This document shows, piece after piece, positions 33,226 through 41,573 of a stretch of 64,000 nucleotides of DNA. The translations under genes and the position numbers were made by a program. A model generated the notes under the pieces. The model worked only from the letters and a program-made list of their open reading frames with translations. It had not been told where the DNA came from and did not search any database. Location: the NCBI GenBank assembly GCA_002839375.1, contig PGXY01000001.1, positions 62,001 through 126,000 on the forward strand, in the 5' to 3' direction. The first letter of the stretch is position 1. Every line of letters begins with the position of its first letter. The stretch comes from Spirochaetae bacterium HGW-Spirochaetae-1 (GTDB lineage Bacteria > Spirochaetota > UBA4802 > UBA5550).

Positions 33226-34343
33226 CGGAATATAGTAATGCCAATGATACGATATCTGGACAGAGCAGTATGGTTCACGGAATTTTTGTTGAACGCCTGA
33301 ACCGTTTCGTCGGCATCGTACTTGTCAATGGCAAAGAAGAGAAGATATATATTCCTAATACGGGTCGACTGTCGGAACTTGCCATTTCGGGAGAACCGGT
33401 CCTCCTTGTTCCCTCGCAGGGGAAGTATTCCCATAAGCTCCTCTATTTTTATTATAACGGAAAACCGGTCCTTATAGATTCCACTGCCAGCAACGGTATA
33501 TTCAGTGCGCTGGTCGCTCGCGGTATGGTCCCGGAATTCAGAGGTTTGACCTTTATAAGACGCGAACCCGCCTTTGAGAATCACCGGTTTGATTTTCTTT
33601 TTCGGGATGTCGGAGGCAACGCTCTCCTTGTAGAATTGAAATCATGTACCCTGGCCTGGAAGGGCGTCGCATCATTCCCCGACGCCGTGAGTTCCCGGGC
33701 TACTGACCATGTCAAGGCTCTGGCACGGGCCGGCGGAGGGACGATGGTCTTTTTCATCCTCCATGAGAATGTGGAGGTCTTTGTTCCCAACTATCATACT
33801 GATTTTATTTTTTATGAAACGCTGAAGAAACATTATGCCGCGATCCGTATTCTTGCCTATTCGGTACGATATGATGAAGAATTCGCCATAACATCACTGA
33901 ATCCAGTTAAGGTAATCATGCCCCCGGTCAGACCCGCAGGTCTGTACTGTCTTGTCTACCGGTACGACGGCTGCGAACGGGCCGGATCAGCGTTAGGCAG
34001 TACAGTAGAACTGAAAAAAGGATATTATGTACGCACGGGCGCGAGTGATGATGATGTTTTTCGAGACATTGATCTTCTTAAACGCAAGGCTAGAAGAGTG
34101 AAAGGAGAAGGCGAGGATATTTTTGCCGCCATGAAAGTCGTTGCCGACATTCCTTTCGTTGATGAGAGCATTGCTCTTGAGGACCTTCATGATCTTCTGG
34201 TGAAAACCGGGGGATCACCGGCAGGCACGTTGGAGTTTATGGAAACGGTTTCGCTCTATTACTTCCGGGACAATCCACTGCGTGATCGCAGCTTCTGGGA
34301 TCGCGTTCTCGAAATGAGATATGGGAAATACAGGTCATTCTGA
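33222..34343 (+). CDS. sfsA: SfsA nuclease domain fused to DUF123-like (GIY-YIG type) domain
   Basis: 373 residues; SfsA alone is about 230. Residues 17-230 carry the SfsA OB-like start (FVERLNRFVGIVLVNG), HIPN-type loop (IYIPNTGRL) and nuclease core (RFDFLF, LVELKSCTLA, FPDAVSSRA). Residues 240-373 begin GLYCLVYRYDG and continue KKGYYVRTGAS, matching the DUF123/GIY-YIG pattern. The coupled GTG start (33222) overlaps the GNAT stop; an internal ATG at 33273 is possible. It may cleave nucleic acid with two different active sites. The stop is one base from the convergent HD-GYP gene end. Confidence 0.85.
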   Translation: MTEYSNANDTISGQSSMVHGIFVERLNRFVGIVLVNGKEEKIYIPNTGRLSELAISGEPVLLVPSQGKYSHKLLYFYYNGKPVLIDSTASNGIFSALVARGMVPEFRGLTFIRREPAFENHRFDFLFRDVGGNALLVELKSCTLAWKGVASFPDAVSSRATDHVKALARAGGGTMVFFILHENVEVFVPNYHTDFIFYETLKKHYAAIRILAYSVRYDEEFAITSLNPVKVIMPPVRPAGLYCLVYRYDGCERAGSALGSTVELKKGYYVRTGASDDDVFRDIDLLKRKARRVKGEGEDIFAAMKVVADIPFVDESIALEDLHDLLVKTGGSPAGTLEFMETVSLYYFRDNPLRDRSFWDRVLEMRYGKYRSF

Positions 34344-34344
34344 A

Positions 34345-35715
34345 TTAGCGTGTGTCTTTTTCGGCCAGCACATAATTTTTATCCCTGAAAAGAGATATGC
34401 AGCACTCCACGGCATCGCTGTCATAGAGGGTGCCGCTCCAGTTTCTGATTTCATTCAGGGCTTTTTCAATGCCTAGTGAAGCACGATACGGCCGGTGCGA
34501 GGCCATGGCTTCAACTACATCGGCCACGGCCATCAACCGCCCCTCCCTGCTGATATTGTCGCCTGTGAGTCCCCGCGGATAACCGGAACCGTCCATACGT
34601 TCGTGATGCTCGTAGACGATGGCGGCCACAGGCCAGGGGAAATCGATGGTCTTTAATATGTCATAGCCGATCTGTACATGACTTTTGACCAGGTTGAATT
34701 CTATGGGTGTCAGGCGTGCCGGCTTGCTCAGGATTTCCGCCGGTATCGATATTTTACCCAGATCATGTATCATACCGGCCATGCGGATGCCTTCGATCTT
34801 GTCGGCGGAGAATCCCATATGTATTGCCATGTTATGTACCAGGTCTGCTACCCGTCGTTGATGTCCGGCGGTATAGGGGTCCCGGCTCTCCACGGTGCGA
34901 TCCATGGCCTCGATAATGCCTCCCATGGCTCTTCTCAGATAGGCCAGTGTTTCCTTCAATTTATCATCGGAAAAAACTCTTTCGGTGATATCCCTGAAAA
35001 CCATGACGGTCCCCAGGGAGCCACCCTTGTCATCTCTGCGGGCGCTGATCTTGTAATCAATGGGGAGGGGATTTCCGGATTTCTGAATTATATAGAGATG
35101 GGAATTTTCGTCTTCCCGTGCAAAGCTGTTTATATTCTTCAGTCTTTTCCCTGCCGTGGTCTCTATGTGTATGATACCGCTGAAGTGACTACCCAGTGAG
35201 GTATGCAGGTTCTGCCCCGTCATTAATTCCGCCACGGGGTTCATGTATGTTATGGTTTCGTCATGATTGACGACCACGACGGCATCGCCGATGCTGTTTA
35301 AAATGGTTGTCATCTGGTATTCGTTTTCCCTGATGGTGTTTTCCAGATCATGCCGGAGTAGCGCCATTTCAATCGCGGTTTTAATATCCTTTTTTGTGAA
35401 TGGTTTTATTATGTAACCGAAGGGATTTGAAGACATGGCGCGGGTAACTGTTTCATCGTCGGTTGATGTGGTGATGAAAATTACCGGTACGTTGGACTGC
35501 CGGTAAATTCTGTCAGCCGCCTCAATGCCGTCGATTTCTCCCTCCAGGGTAATATCCATGAGCACGATATGAGGATCGAGAGTATTTACAGAATTGATCG
35601 CCTCTTCGCCTTTTGAAATGATGTCCACGGCGGTGTTACCCAGTTCGATACAAAACCTTTTCATGAGGAGGGCGGTCACATGGTCGTCTTCAACGATAAG
35701 AATATTTTTTTTCAT
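34345..35715 (-). CDS. Response regulator REC-PAS-HD-GYP, cyclic-di-GMP phosphodiesterase
   Basis: 456 residues. A receiver domain (1-120) has the phospho-acceptor Asp54 in VLMDIT. A PAS domain (about 128-245) has the usual GDAVVVVNHDETITYMNPVA. The HD-GYP domain (about 260-450) has HDLGK and HHERMDGSGYP, the full catalytic signature. It should degrade cyclic di-GMP when phosphorylated or when the PAS ligand binds, countering the GGDEF protein at the left edge. No cognate histidine kinase is next to it. The ribosome site is weak. Confidence 0.95.
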   Translation of the reverse strand: MKKNILIVEDDHVTALLMKRFCIELGNTAVDIISKGEEAINSVNTLDPHIVLMDITLEGEIDGIEAADRIYRQSNVPVIFITTSTDDETVTRAMSSNPFGYIIKPFTKKDIKTAIEMALLRHDLENTIRENEYQMTTILNSIGDAVVVVNHDETITYMNPVAELMTGQNLHTSLGSHFSGIIHIETTAGKRLKNINSFAREDENSHLYIIQKSGNPLPIDYKISARRDDKGGSLGTVMVFRDITERVFSDDKLKETLAYLRRAMGGIIEAMDRTVESRDPYTAGHQRRVADLVHNMAIHMGFSADKIEGIRMAGMIHDLGKISIPAEILSKPARLTPIEFNLVKSHVQIGYDILKTIDFPWPVAAIVYEHHERMDGSGYPRGLTGDNISREGRLMAVADVVEAMASHRPYRASLGIEKALNEIRNWSGTLYDSDAVECCISLFRDKNYVLAEKDTR

Positions 35716-35802
35716 GTAGTGGTTGTATGTACCTTTAATGTATACTATTTATAATAGTGAGATTGTATCATCATTCGTAGCTTTCAGCATAAATGATACA
35801 AA

Positions 35803-35888
35803 GAAATATTTCAAGAAAAAACAAGAAATATTTCAGATTAAGGTAATTTATTTCACCTTGCTGTAAAGTGGTTATTTTCATTTTACAG
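35803..35888. promoter_or_regulatory. Palindromes in the HD-GYP / CoA-activase divergent gap (35716-36012)
   Basis: Two identical 10-base palindromes GAAATATTTC start at 35803 and 35825, 22 bases or two helical turns apart. A further inverted repeat CTGTAAA / TTTACAG spans 35861-35888. They are candidate operators for the divergent genes. The rest of the 297-base gap is A/T rich with no gene. Confidence 0.4.
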
Positions 35889-36012
35889 TTTAATATAACA
35901 GGCGTGATGAATTCATGTTCAGTATGCGTGACAAAATATACTGGACAAAAAAAATGACAGATACTTTTATGTTTTTTTCTTTTTTATCACTCACCGTGTG
36001 TTGGAGGTTTAT

Positions 36013-39000
36013 ATGCACAGTCTGGGTATAAATATTGGCTCTTCAAGTATAAAAATCGTACTTCTTGAGGATGATTCTGTTCTCTGGCATGAGGTCGTTG
36101 CCCATGAAGGCAATTTTCTCGACACTCTGAAGCAAACATTGAATGATAAACATATACCGCATGATTCAATTTCGCTGGCAACGGGTACCGAAGGACGCTA
36201 CCTGCTCAACATGAACAACGTCATCGAATCGGTCTGTATAGAAGAGGCGCTGCATGCCCTGGATTACAAGGTCGATGCCGTGGTTTCACTGGGGGGTGAG
36301 AATTTTGTCGTGTACACCATTGACAGTGAGGGAAAGATAATTACCAATTTTTCCGGCAACAAGTGCGCATCGGGGACCGGAGAGTTTTTCAAACAGCAGC
36401 TTGGTCGTATGAATCTAACGCTCCCCGAGGTTCACACTATTCCCGAAAGCTCCCGCGTTCAGCCCATGGCCTCACGCTGTTCCGTTTTCATGAAAAGCGA
36501 CTGTACACATAAACTGAACAAGGGGGAAGCTACCAAAGGCGATATCGTTCTTTCTTTGAGCGATGTTATGGCCACAAAGGTTGTTGATTTTCTAAAGCGG
36601 GCGAAGATTCAGGACGGTTCAGTCCTTCTTTCCGGCGGTGTGACACGGAACAAATATATAATCCGGTTTCTGAAGGAGAAGCTCCCCAATGTGAAATTTG
36701 TCATTCCCGACGAGGCGGCATACTTCGAGGCCTTTGGCGCGGCACTTCTCGCAAGAACAGCCGGCAGCACTTTCCCAGATGAGGAGAACAGGTACAAGCC
36801 CAATGTAATCGGCTTTTCACGTCTTCCGGGATTGAAGACCGCCGAAGGGCGTGTTACTTATTTGCAGCCGCGGCGGGGAAAGGCGAAGCCCGGTGGCGAA
36901 TATATTCTCGGTGTAGACGGCGGTTCCACGACGACAAAGATCGCACTTATTGACATCGAGACCGATGAAATTGTCGCCGAGCATTACGGGAGAACCCACG
37001 GAGACCCGGTGCGGGCTCTGAAGAATTGTATAGTTGAAGTAAAGAAACAGCTCAAGGAACAGATCGGCGATGCGCCGATCAGCATAACACTTACTTCCAC
37101 AACGGGTTCGTCGCGGGAGATCCTGGGCGTATTTCTTGAAACACCGGCCGTATATAACGAGATCATAGCACATGCCGTGGGAACGACCTATTTCAAGGAA
37201 GATATTGACACCATATTTGAAATCGGCGGCCAGGACGCCAAGTATGTATACCTGAAGAACAAGGTCCCCATCGACTATGCAATGAATGAGGCCTGCTCGG
37301 CCGGAACCGGTTCGTTTATCGAGGAATCGGCCTCGGGGGACCTGAATATCACCAGGGTAGAAGAAATCGGCGAGATAGCGGTCCGGGCCGAATCCCCTCT
37401 CAAATTCGGTGAGGCCTGTTCGGCATTTATCAATTCCGACATACGCAAGGCTATACAGCACGGCGCCTCTCGCGAGGACATTACGGCGGGGATCATAACC
37501 TCCATTGTCTCCAATTATCTCAACCGGGTTGTGGGCAACAGGGCCATCGGGAAGAACATTGTTCTTCAGGGCGGCGTTGCCAAGAACAGGGCCATTCCGC
37601 TGGCATTCGCCATGCTTCTTGACAAGGATATCATCGTGCCTCCCGATCCCGAGCTCCTGGGGTGCTTCGGTGTGGGTATTCTTGCCAGGCAAAAGTTTAA
37701 TGACGGCTTCATAGAAAAGGCCTCCTATGACCTGGACAAGATGCTGGCCTCGGAAATCGTCTATGAACGTGAGTTCAACTGCAAGGCCTGCGAGAATCTC
37801 TGTTCCATCAGGGTGCTCAATGTAAACGGCAACAAATATATGTTCGGCGGACGATGTAACAAGTACACCAATATACGAAGAAAGAAAACATTTGATGAAT
37901 CCGGTGTCTTCAACTATATAGACAGACGAGAAGAGCTTCTGTTTCAGGTTTGCGCACCCGCGCCCGGTTCACTGGAGCGCAAGCGCGACTATGTGGTGGG
38001 AGTTCCCAGGGCCTTTTCCGTGTACACCCTCTGGCCCCTCTACTCCTGGTTTTTTCATGAGTTGGGCATCGAAACAAAACTTTCCGAAACCATCGAGCAT
38101 GAGGGCATAGCCAGAACAGAGGGAGCGTACTGCTTCCCTGCCGAAATCGCCCACGGGGCCGTTCAGTCCATCATCAACAGCGGCACCGATTATATCTTTG
38201 TTCCCCATTTCCGCGACATGCCCAGCTACGAGGAGGATGTCCATGCAAACTTCTGTCCCATCACGCAAAGCCTTCCTTACTATATAAAAAAGGCCTTCAC
38301 CGATGTGCCCGAGGACCGGCTGCTGGCGCCTGTGGTCACCTTCAAGTACGGCATCGAAAAGGCCCTGGAGGGATTTATCGCCATGGGGAAACAGCTCGGT
38401 ATCGGCGAGTCCGAAGTGCGCAAAGCCTTCAAGATCGCCAATGCCAAGCAGCTGGAGTTCGGCGATAAATACAAGGCCATGGGAGCCGAGGCCCTTGAGG
38501 CCGCGAGAAAGGCCGAGCGCCCCGTCATAGCACTGCTGGGAAGACCGTATAATGCCTTCACGCGCGACGCCAACATGGGGATACCCCTGAAGTTTACCAG
38601 CCGGGGATATTCCGTGATTCCCTTCGACATGCTTCCTTTTGAAGACACGAAGATTTTCAGCAACATGTACTGGTATTACGGTCAGCAGGATATGAAGGCC
38701 AGCGCCTTTCTTAAGAAGGAAGATAATATTTTCGTAACTTATATTACGAATTTTTCCTGCGCTCCCGATTCCTTCATGCTTCACTACATACGGTGGTACA
38801 TGGGCATGAAGCCCTTCCTGGTTCTGGAACTGGATTCCCATTCCGCCGATGCCGGTGTTGACACGCGGGTTGAGGCTTTCCTTGATATCATTGAAGGCTA
38901 CCGGAACATTTCATCCAGTGAAGAGGAGCGGTATGATAACGGACTCCGTTTCATCAATAACGGAAAAGACCCCCTGCATCTCATGGATATTCATGGCAAT

Positions 39001-40326
39001 AAAAGGATCGATATCTTCGGCAACAATAAAGTTAAGATGCTTCTCTCCAATATGGGCAGGCTCTCCTCGGAGCTTCTCGCAGCAACCTTGAGGAGCGCCA
39101 ATGTCAACGCCGAGGCCATGCCGCTTCCCGATGCCTATACGCTGCAGCTGGCGAGAAGCTACATGTCGGGCAAGGAATGCCTGCCTTCGCAGCTGGTTCT
39201 GGGGGCGGCCCTCAAGTACCTTACATCGGAAAAGTACCGGAAGGATGAAATATATCTCCTTTTTGTGCCAACGACAACCGGCCCATGCCGGACCGGCCAG
39301 TACTTCGTGTTCTATGAAAATCTTTTCAAGGATCTCAGGATTGAGAACGTTGTCGTGGTGACGCTGGACTCGGAAAATTCCTATAATGAACTGGGTTCGA
39401 AGTTTTCCAGGCATGCCTGGTGGGGGCTGGTGGCAGCCGATTTTATGAAGGACATCGAGACATCGCTGCGTACCTGCGCCGTGGATCCCCTGGCAGCCAT
39501 TGCAAAATATGATGAGCTCTGGCAGGAACTCATCGATATCGCCGAGACCGACACGAGTAAAATTATTCCTGCCATGAAGAGGATCGCTGGAGAGATAGCC
39601 AAAATTCCGCTGAAACAGAAGATGAAGGACGCACCGAAGGTTCTGGTCGTGGGCGAGATATACGTGCGGCGTGACGACTTCGCCGTTGATGAACTTATCC
39701 GCCTCATGAGCAGGAAGGGCATTATTGCCAAGGTGTCGGGCATCACGGAATGGATCTATTACTGCGACTACATGCGGCGCTATGAAATTGTGAAGCGCCT
39801 GAAGCTTATTCCCTGGTACAGCCGGTATTTCTCAAAGGATTTCAGGGACCTCATCCTCTTTGGAATAGAGGCGAAGTGGAAACACAGCGTGGAACATAAG
39901 GTGAAAAAAGCCCTGGAATCCACAGAGCTTATCCCCGAGACTCCCCATGATATGGACAAAATTATGGGCAACGCCTTTGATCATTTTGTCACATCGGAAC
40001 TCGAATCGGAAATTTCAATTTCAAGCGGCGTGGCATCAACAGCTCTCATGGGCGATTTTTCCGGTGTGGTTAACATATCCCCCTTCGCCTGTCTCATAGG
40101 CAGGGTCATAGAGGGTCTGGTGACTCCCTGGGCCAGGGAGCGCCTCTATCCCATCATATCCGTGGAAATTGACGGTGATATACTTCCTCCCAATATCATT
40201 AACAAGCTGGATATTTTCATGCTCAATGTTCTCCGTTTCAGGAATAACCCCGATGCCATGGACCTGGTGGAAAAAGAGGGGGAACAGGATACATCCCTGA
40301 CCAGAAAGGTAATACGACTGAGTTGA
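36013..40326 (+). CDS. Giant 2-hydroxyacyl-CoA dehydratase activase-like protein (two activase domains + DUF2229)
   Basis: 1437 residues. I start at ATG 36013, five bases after GGAGG; the open frame reaches 35998. Two BcrA/BadF-type ATPase domains occur in tandem: GINIGSSSIKIVLLED with CASGTGEFF (about 4-255), and GVDGGSTTTKIALID with ACSAGTGSF (about 298-560). The Cys in each binds the shared [4Fe-4S] cluster in known activases. A cysteine group (CKAC, C, C; about 588-620), a DUF2229-like region and a dehydratase-like C-terminal half follow. Known activases drive electrons into 2-hydroxyacyl-CoA dehydratases; no separate dehydratase subunit is in the window. Substrate unknown. Confidence 0.9.
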   Translation: MHSLGINIGSSSIKIVLLEDDSVLWHEVVAHEGNFLDTLKQTLNDKHIPHDSISLATGTEGRYLLNMNNVIESVCIEEALHALDYKVDAVVSLGGENFVVYTIDSEGKIITNFSGNKCASGTGEFFKQQLGRMNLTLPEVHTIPESSRVQPMASRCSVFMKSDCTHKLNKGEATKGDIVLSLSDVMATKVVDFLKRAKIQDGSVLLSGGVTRNKYIIRFLKEKLPNVKFVIPDEAAYFEAFGAALLARTAGSTFPDEENRYKPNVIGFSRLPGLKTAEGRVTYLQPRRGKAKPGGEYILGVDGGSTTTKIALIDIETDEIVAEHYGRTHGDPVRALKNCIVEVKKQLKEQIGDAPISITLTSTTGSSREILGVFLETPAVYNEIIAHAVGTTYFKEDIDTIFEIGGQDAKYVYLKNKVPIDYAMNEACSAGTGSFIEESASGDLNITRVEEIGEIAVRAESPLKFGEACSAFINSDIRKAIQHGASREDITAGIITSIVSNYLNRVVGNRAIGKNIVLQGGVAKNRAIPLAFAMLLDKDIIVPPDPELLGCFGVGILARQKFNDGFIEKASYDLDKMLASEIVYEREFNCKACENLCSIRVLNVNGNKYMFGGRCNKYTNIRRKKTFDESGVFNYIDRREELLFQVCAPAPGSLERKRDYVVGVPRAFSVYTLWPLYSWFFHELGIETKLSETIEHEGIARTEGAYCFPAEIAHGAVQSIINSGTDYIFVPHFRDMPSYEEDVHANFCPITQSLPYYIKKAFTDVPEDRLLAPVVTFKYGIEKALEGFIAMGKQLGIGESEVRKAFKIANAKQLEFGDKYKAMGAEALEAARKAERPVIALLGRPYNAFTRDANMGIPLKFTSRGYSVIPFDMLPFEDTKIFSNMYWYYGQQDMKASAFLKKEDNIFVTYITNFSCAPDSFMLHYIRWYMGMKPFLVLELDSHSADAGVDTRVEAFLDIIEGYRNISSSEEERYDNGLRFINNGKDPLHLMDIHGNKRIDIFGNNKVKMLLSNMGRLSSELLAATLRSANVNAEAMPLPDAYTLQLARSYMSGKECLPSQLVLGAALKYLTSEKYRKDEIYLLFVPTTTGPCRTGQYFVFYENLFKDLRIENVVVVTLDSENSYNELGSKFSRHAWWGLVAADFMKDIETSLRTCAVDPLAAIAKYDELWQELIDIAETDTSKIIPAMKRIAGEIAKIPLKQKMKDAPKVLVVGEIYVRRDDFAVDELIRLMSRKGIIAKVSGITEWIYYCDYMRRYEIVKRLKLIPWYSRYFSKDFRDLILFGIEAKWKHSVEHKVKKALESTELIPETPHDMDKIMGNAFDHFVTSELESEISISSGVASTALMGDFSGVVNISPFACLIGRVIEGLVTPWARERLYPIISVEIDGDILPPNIINKLDIFMLNVLRFRNNPDAMDLVEKEGEQDTSLTRKVIRLS

Positions 40327-40396
40327 AATACGGTGCAAGAGGACGGTGGTTAGCTGCTCCTTTATAGCATAGGTTTCTCTATCACACCCCTACCAT

Positions 40397-40417
40397 CCTC
40401 CCCCATCAAGGGGGAGG
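40397..40417 (+). terminator. Terminator of the CoA-activase gene
   Basis: Perfect 8-base stem CCTCCCCC / GGGGGAGG with loop ATCAA, then GGTTTATCTTTT, 70 bases after the stop. Confidence 0.82.
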
Positions 40418-40427
40418 GGTTTATCTT

Positions 40428-41477
40428 TTATTTATTGTCTATTTTCGGTTTTACATCACCCATGTTCAAATCGTTGAGTATTTGATTTCTATCATTCTGG
40501 AATTTTCCCATTATCTTTTCATAGGCCTTGCGATGGGCTTCCCTGACAGCCTGAATTGCCTCATAGTTTTTTTTCTGCTGTTCAAGGACTTTATTCGATT
40601 CCTCTTTCAGTTTTTTGAACTTCTTGTAGATCGAGTTGTTTCTCGCTTCAAAGTCCTTCATGATATTTTCCAGTGAAGCGCTGGAGGCCTCATTGAGAAG
40701 AAGATCGTTCTGGATGGACTCTTCGGCGGTATCGATATTCTCACCGGCCTTTTCAAGGCTTTTCTGGTCTCCGGCTTTTTTAACCATTTTTTTATAGGTG
40801 TCCATGGAATCGCTGGTACTTTTATTTCTTACCCTGAAGGTGCTGACATGGGCGTCGTACTGATCACTTTTTTCTTCAGGATTTTCCACGAGCTCTTTAT
40901 TCTTTTCAGCCTGCCAGTTCTCCACTGTTGAATCATCGGCGGCCTTTTCCGGTTTCTGTGAAACAATGGTGTCGGCCCTTTCATCGGGATTGAGCTCCAT
41001 GGAACCATAGGGATTGTCCAGGGCGAGTTTTCCCTCGGCGAGATCAATACGTGAATCGCCGCCGTCGCTGACGGAAACCGTGAATTCCGTTCCCCGGACA
41101 GCGCAGATGATGGTGGGCGTATAAACCTTGTGACTGCCTTTTTTCAGCTTTTCGAATTTACCCGTGATATTCCCGGAGATAAGCGAGATACTGTCTGAAT
41201 CCTTTATGTTTTGGCTCCCAACCCGGACCGTGCTTTTTTCAAGGACGGTTATTTTGCTGCCATCCTGGTATACGAGCTCCACGGTGGATTTTGCACCGGT
41301 CTTGATACTATCACCGCTATTGATCTCTGTTCCCATGGTGATATCAATTTTTTTGTTGTCTCTTACGGCACTGACATCACCAATATAAAATGATACGGAC
41401 AGTGCCATGAGTTGAAGCGGAACTATGAGCATGGTGCAAACAACAATCGCAATCATCATTCCTTTTTCTTTTATCAT
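40428..41477 (-). CDS. FecR-domain secreted protein
   Basis: 349 residues from ATG 41477, which has GGAGG four bases upstream; the open frame reaches 41573. A signal peptide covers about the first 25 residues. A FecR domain (about 28-150) shows GDVSAVRDNKKIDI, INSGDSIKTGAKSTVELVY and AVRGTEFTVSV. The C-terminal 150 residues are charged and coiled-coil. FecR domains of this kind are envelope proteins rather than sigma regulators. It is 96 bases downstream of the giant TPR/CHAT gene and probably in the same operon. Confidence 0.88.
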   Translation of the reverse strand: MIKEKGMMIAIVVCTMLIVPLQLMALSVSFYIGDVSAVRDNKKIDITMGTEINSGDSIKTGAKSTVELVYQDGSKITVLEKSTVRVGSQNIKDSDSISLISGNITGKFEKLKKGSHKVYTPTIICAVRGTEFTVSVSDGGDSRIDLAEGKLALDNPYGSMELNPDERADTIVSQKPEKAADDSTVENWQAEKNKELVENPEEKSDQYDAHVSTFRVRNKSTSDSMDTYKKMVKKAGDQKSLEKAGENIDTAEESIQNDLLLNEASSASLENIMKDFEARNNSIYKKFKKLKEESNKVLEQQKKNYEAIQAVREAHRKAYEKIMGKFQNDRNQILNDLNMGDVKPKIDNK

Positions 41478-41573
41478 ATTTCCTCCCTGTAATTTTATCA
41501 ATTTTAATAATATTTCATTCAGATTCCTTATAATATAATACAATATCAAAGGAACCGGTATAAAGCAAGGCAT

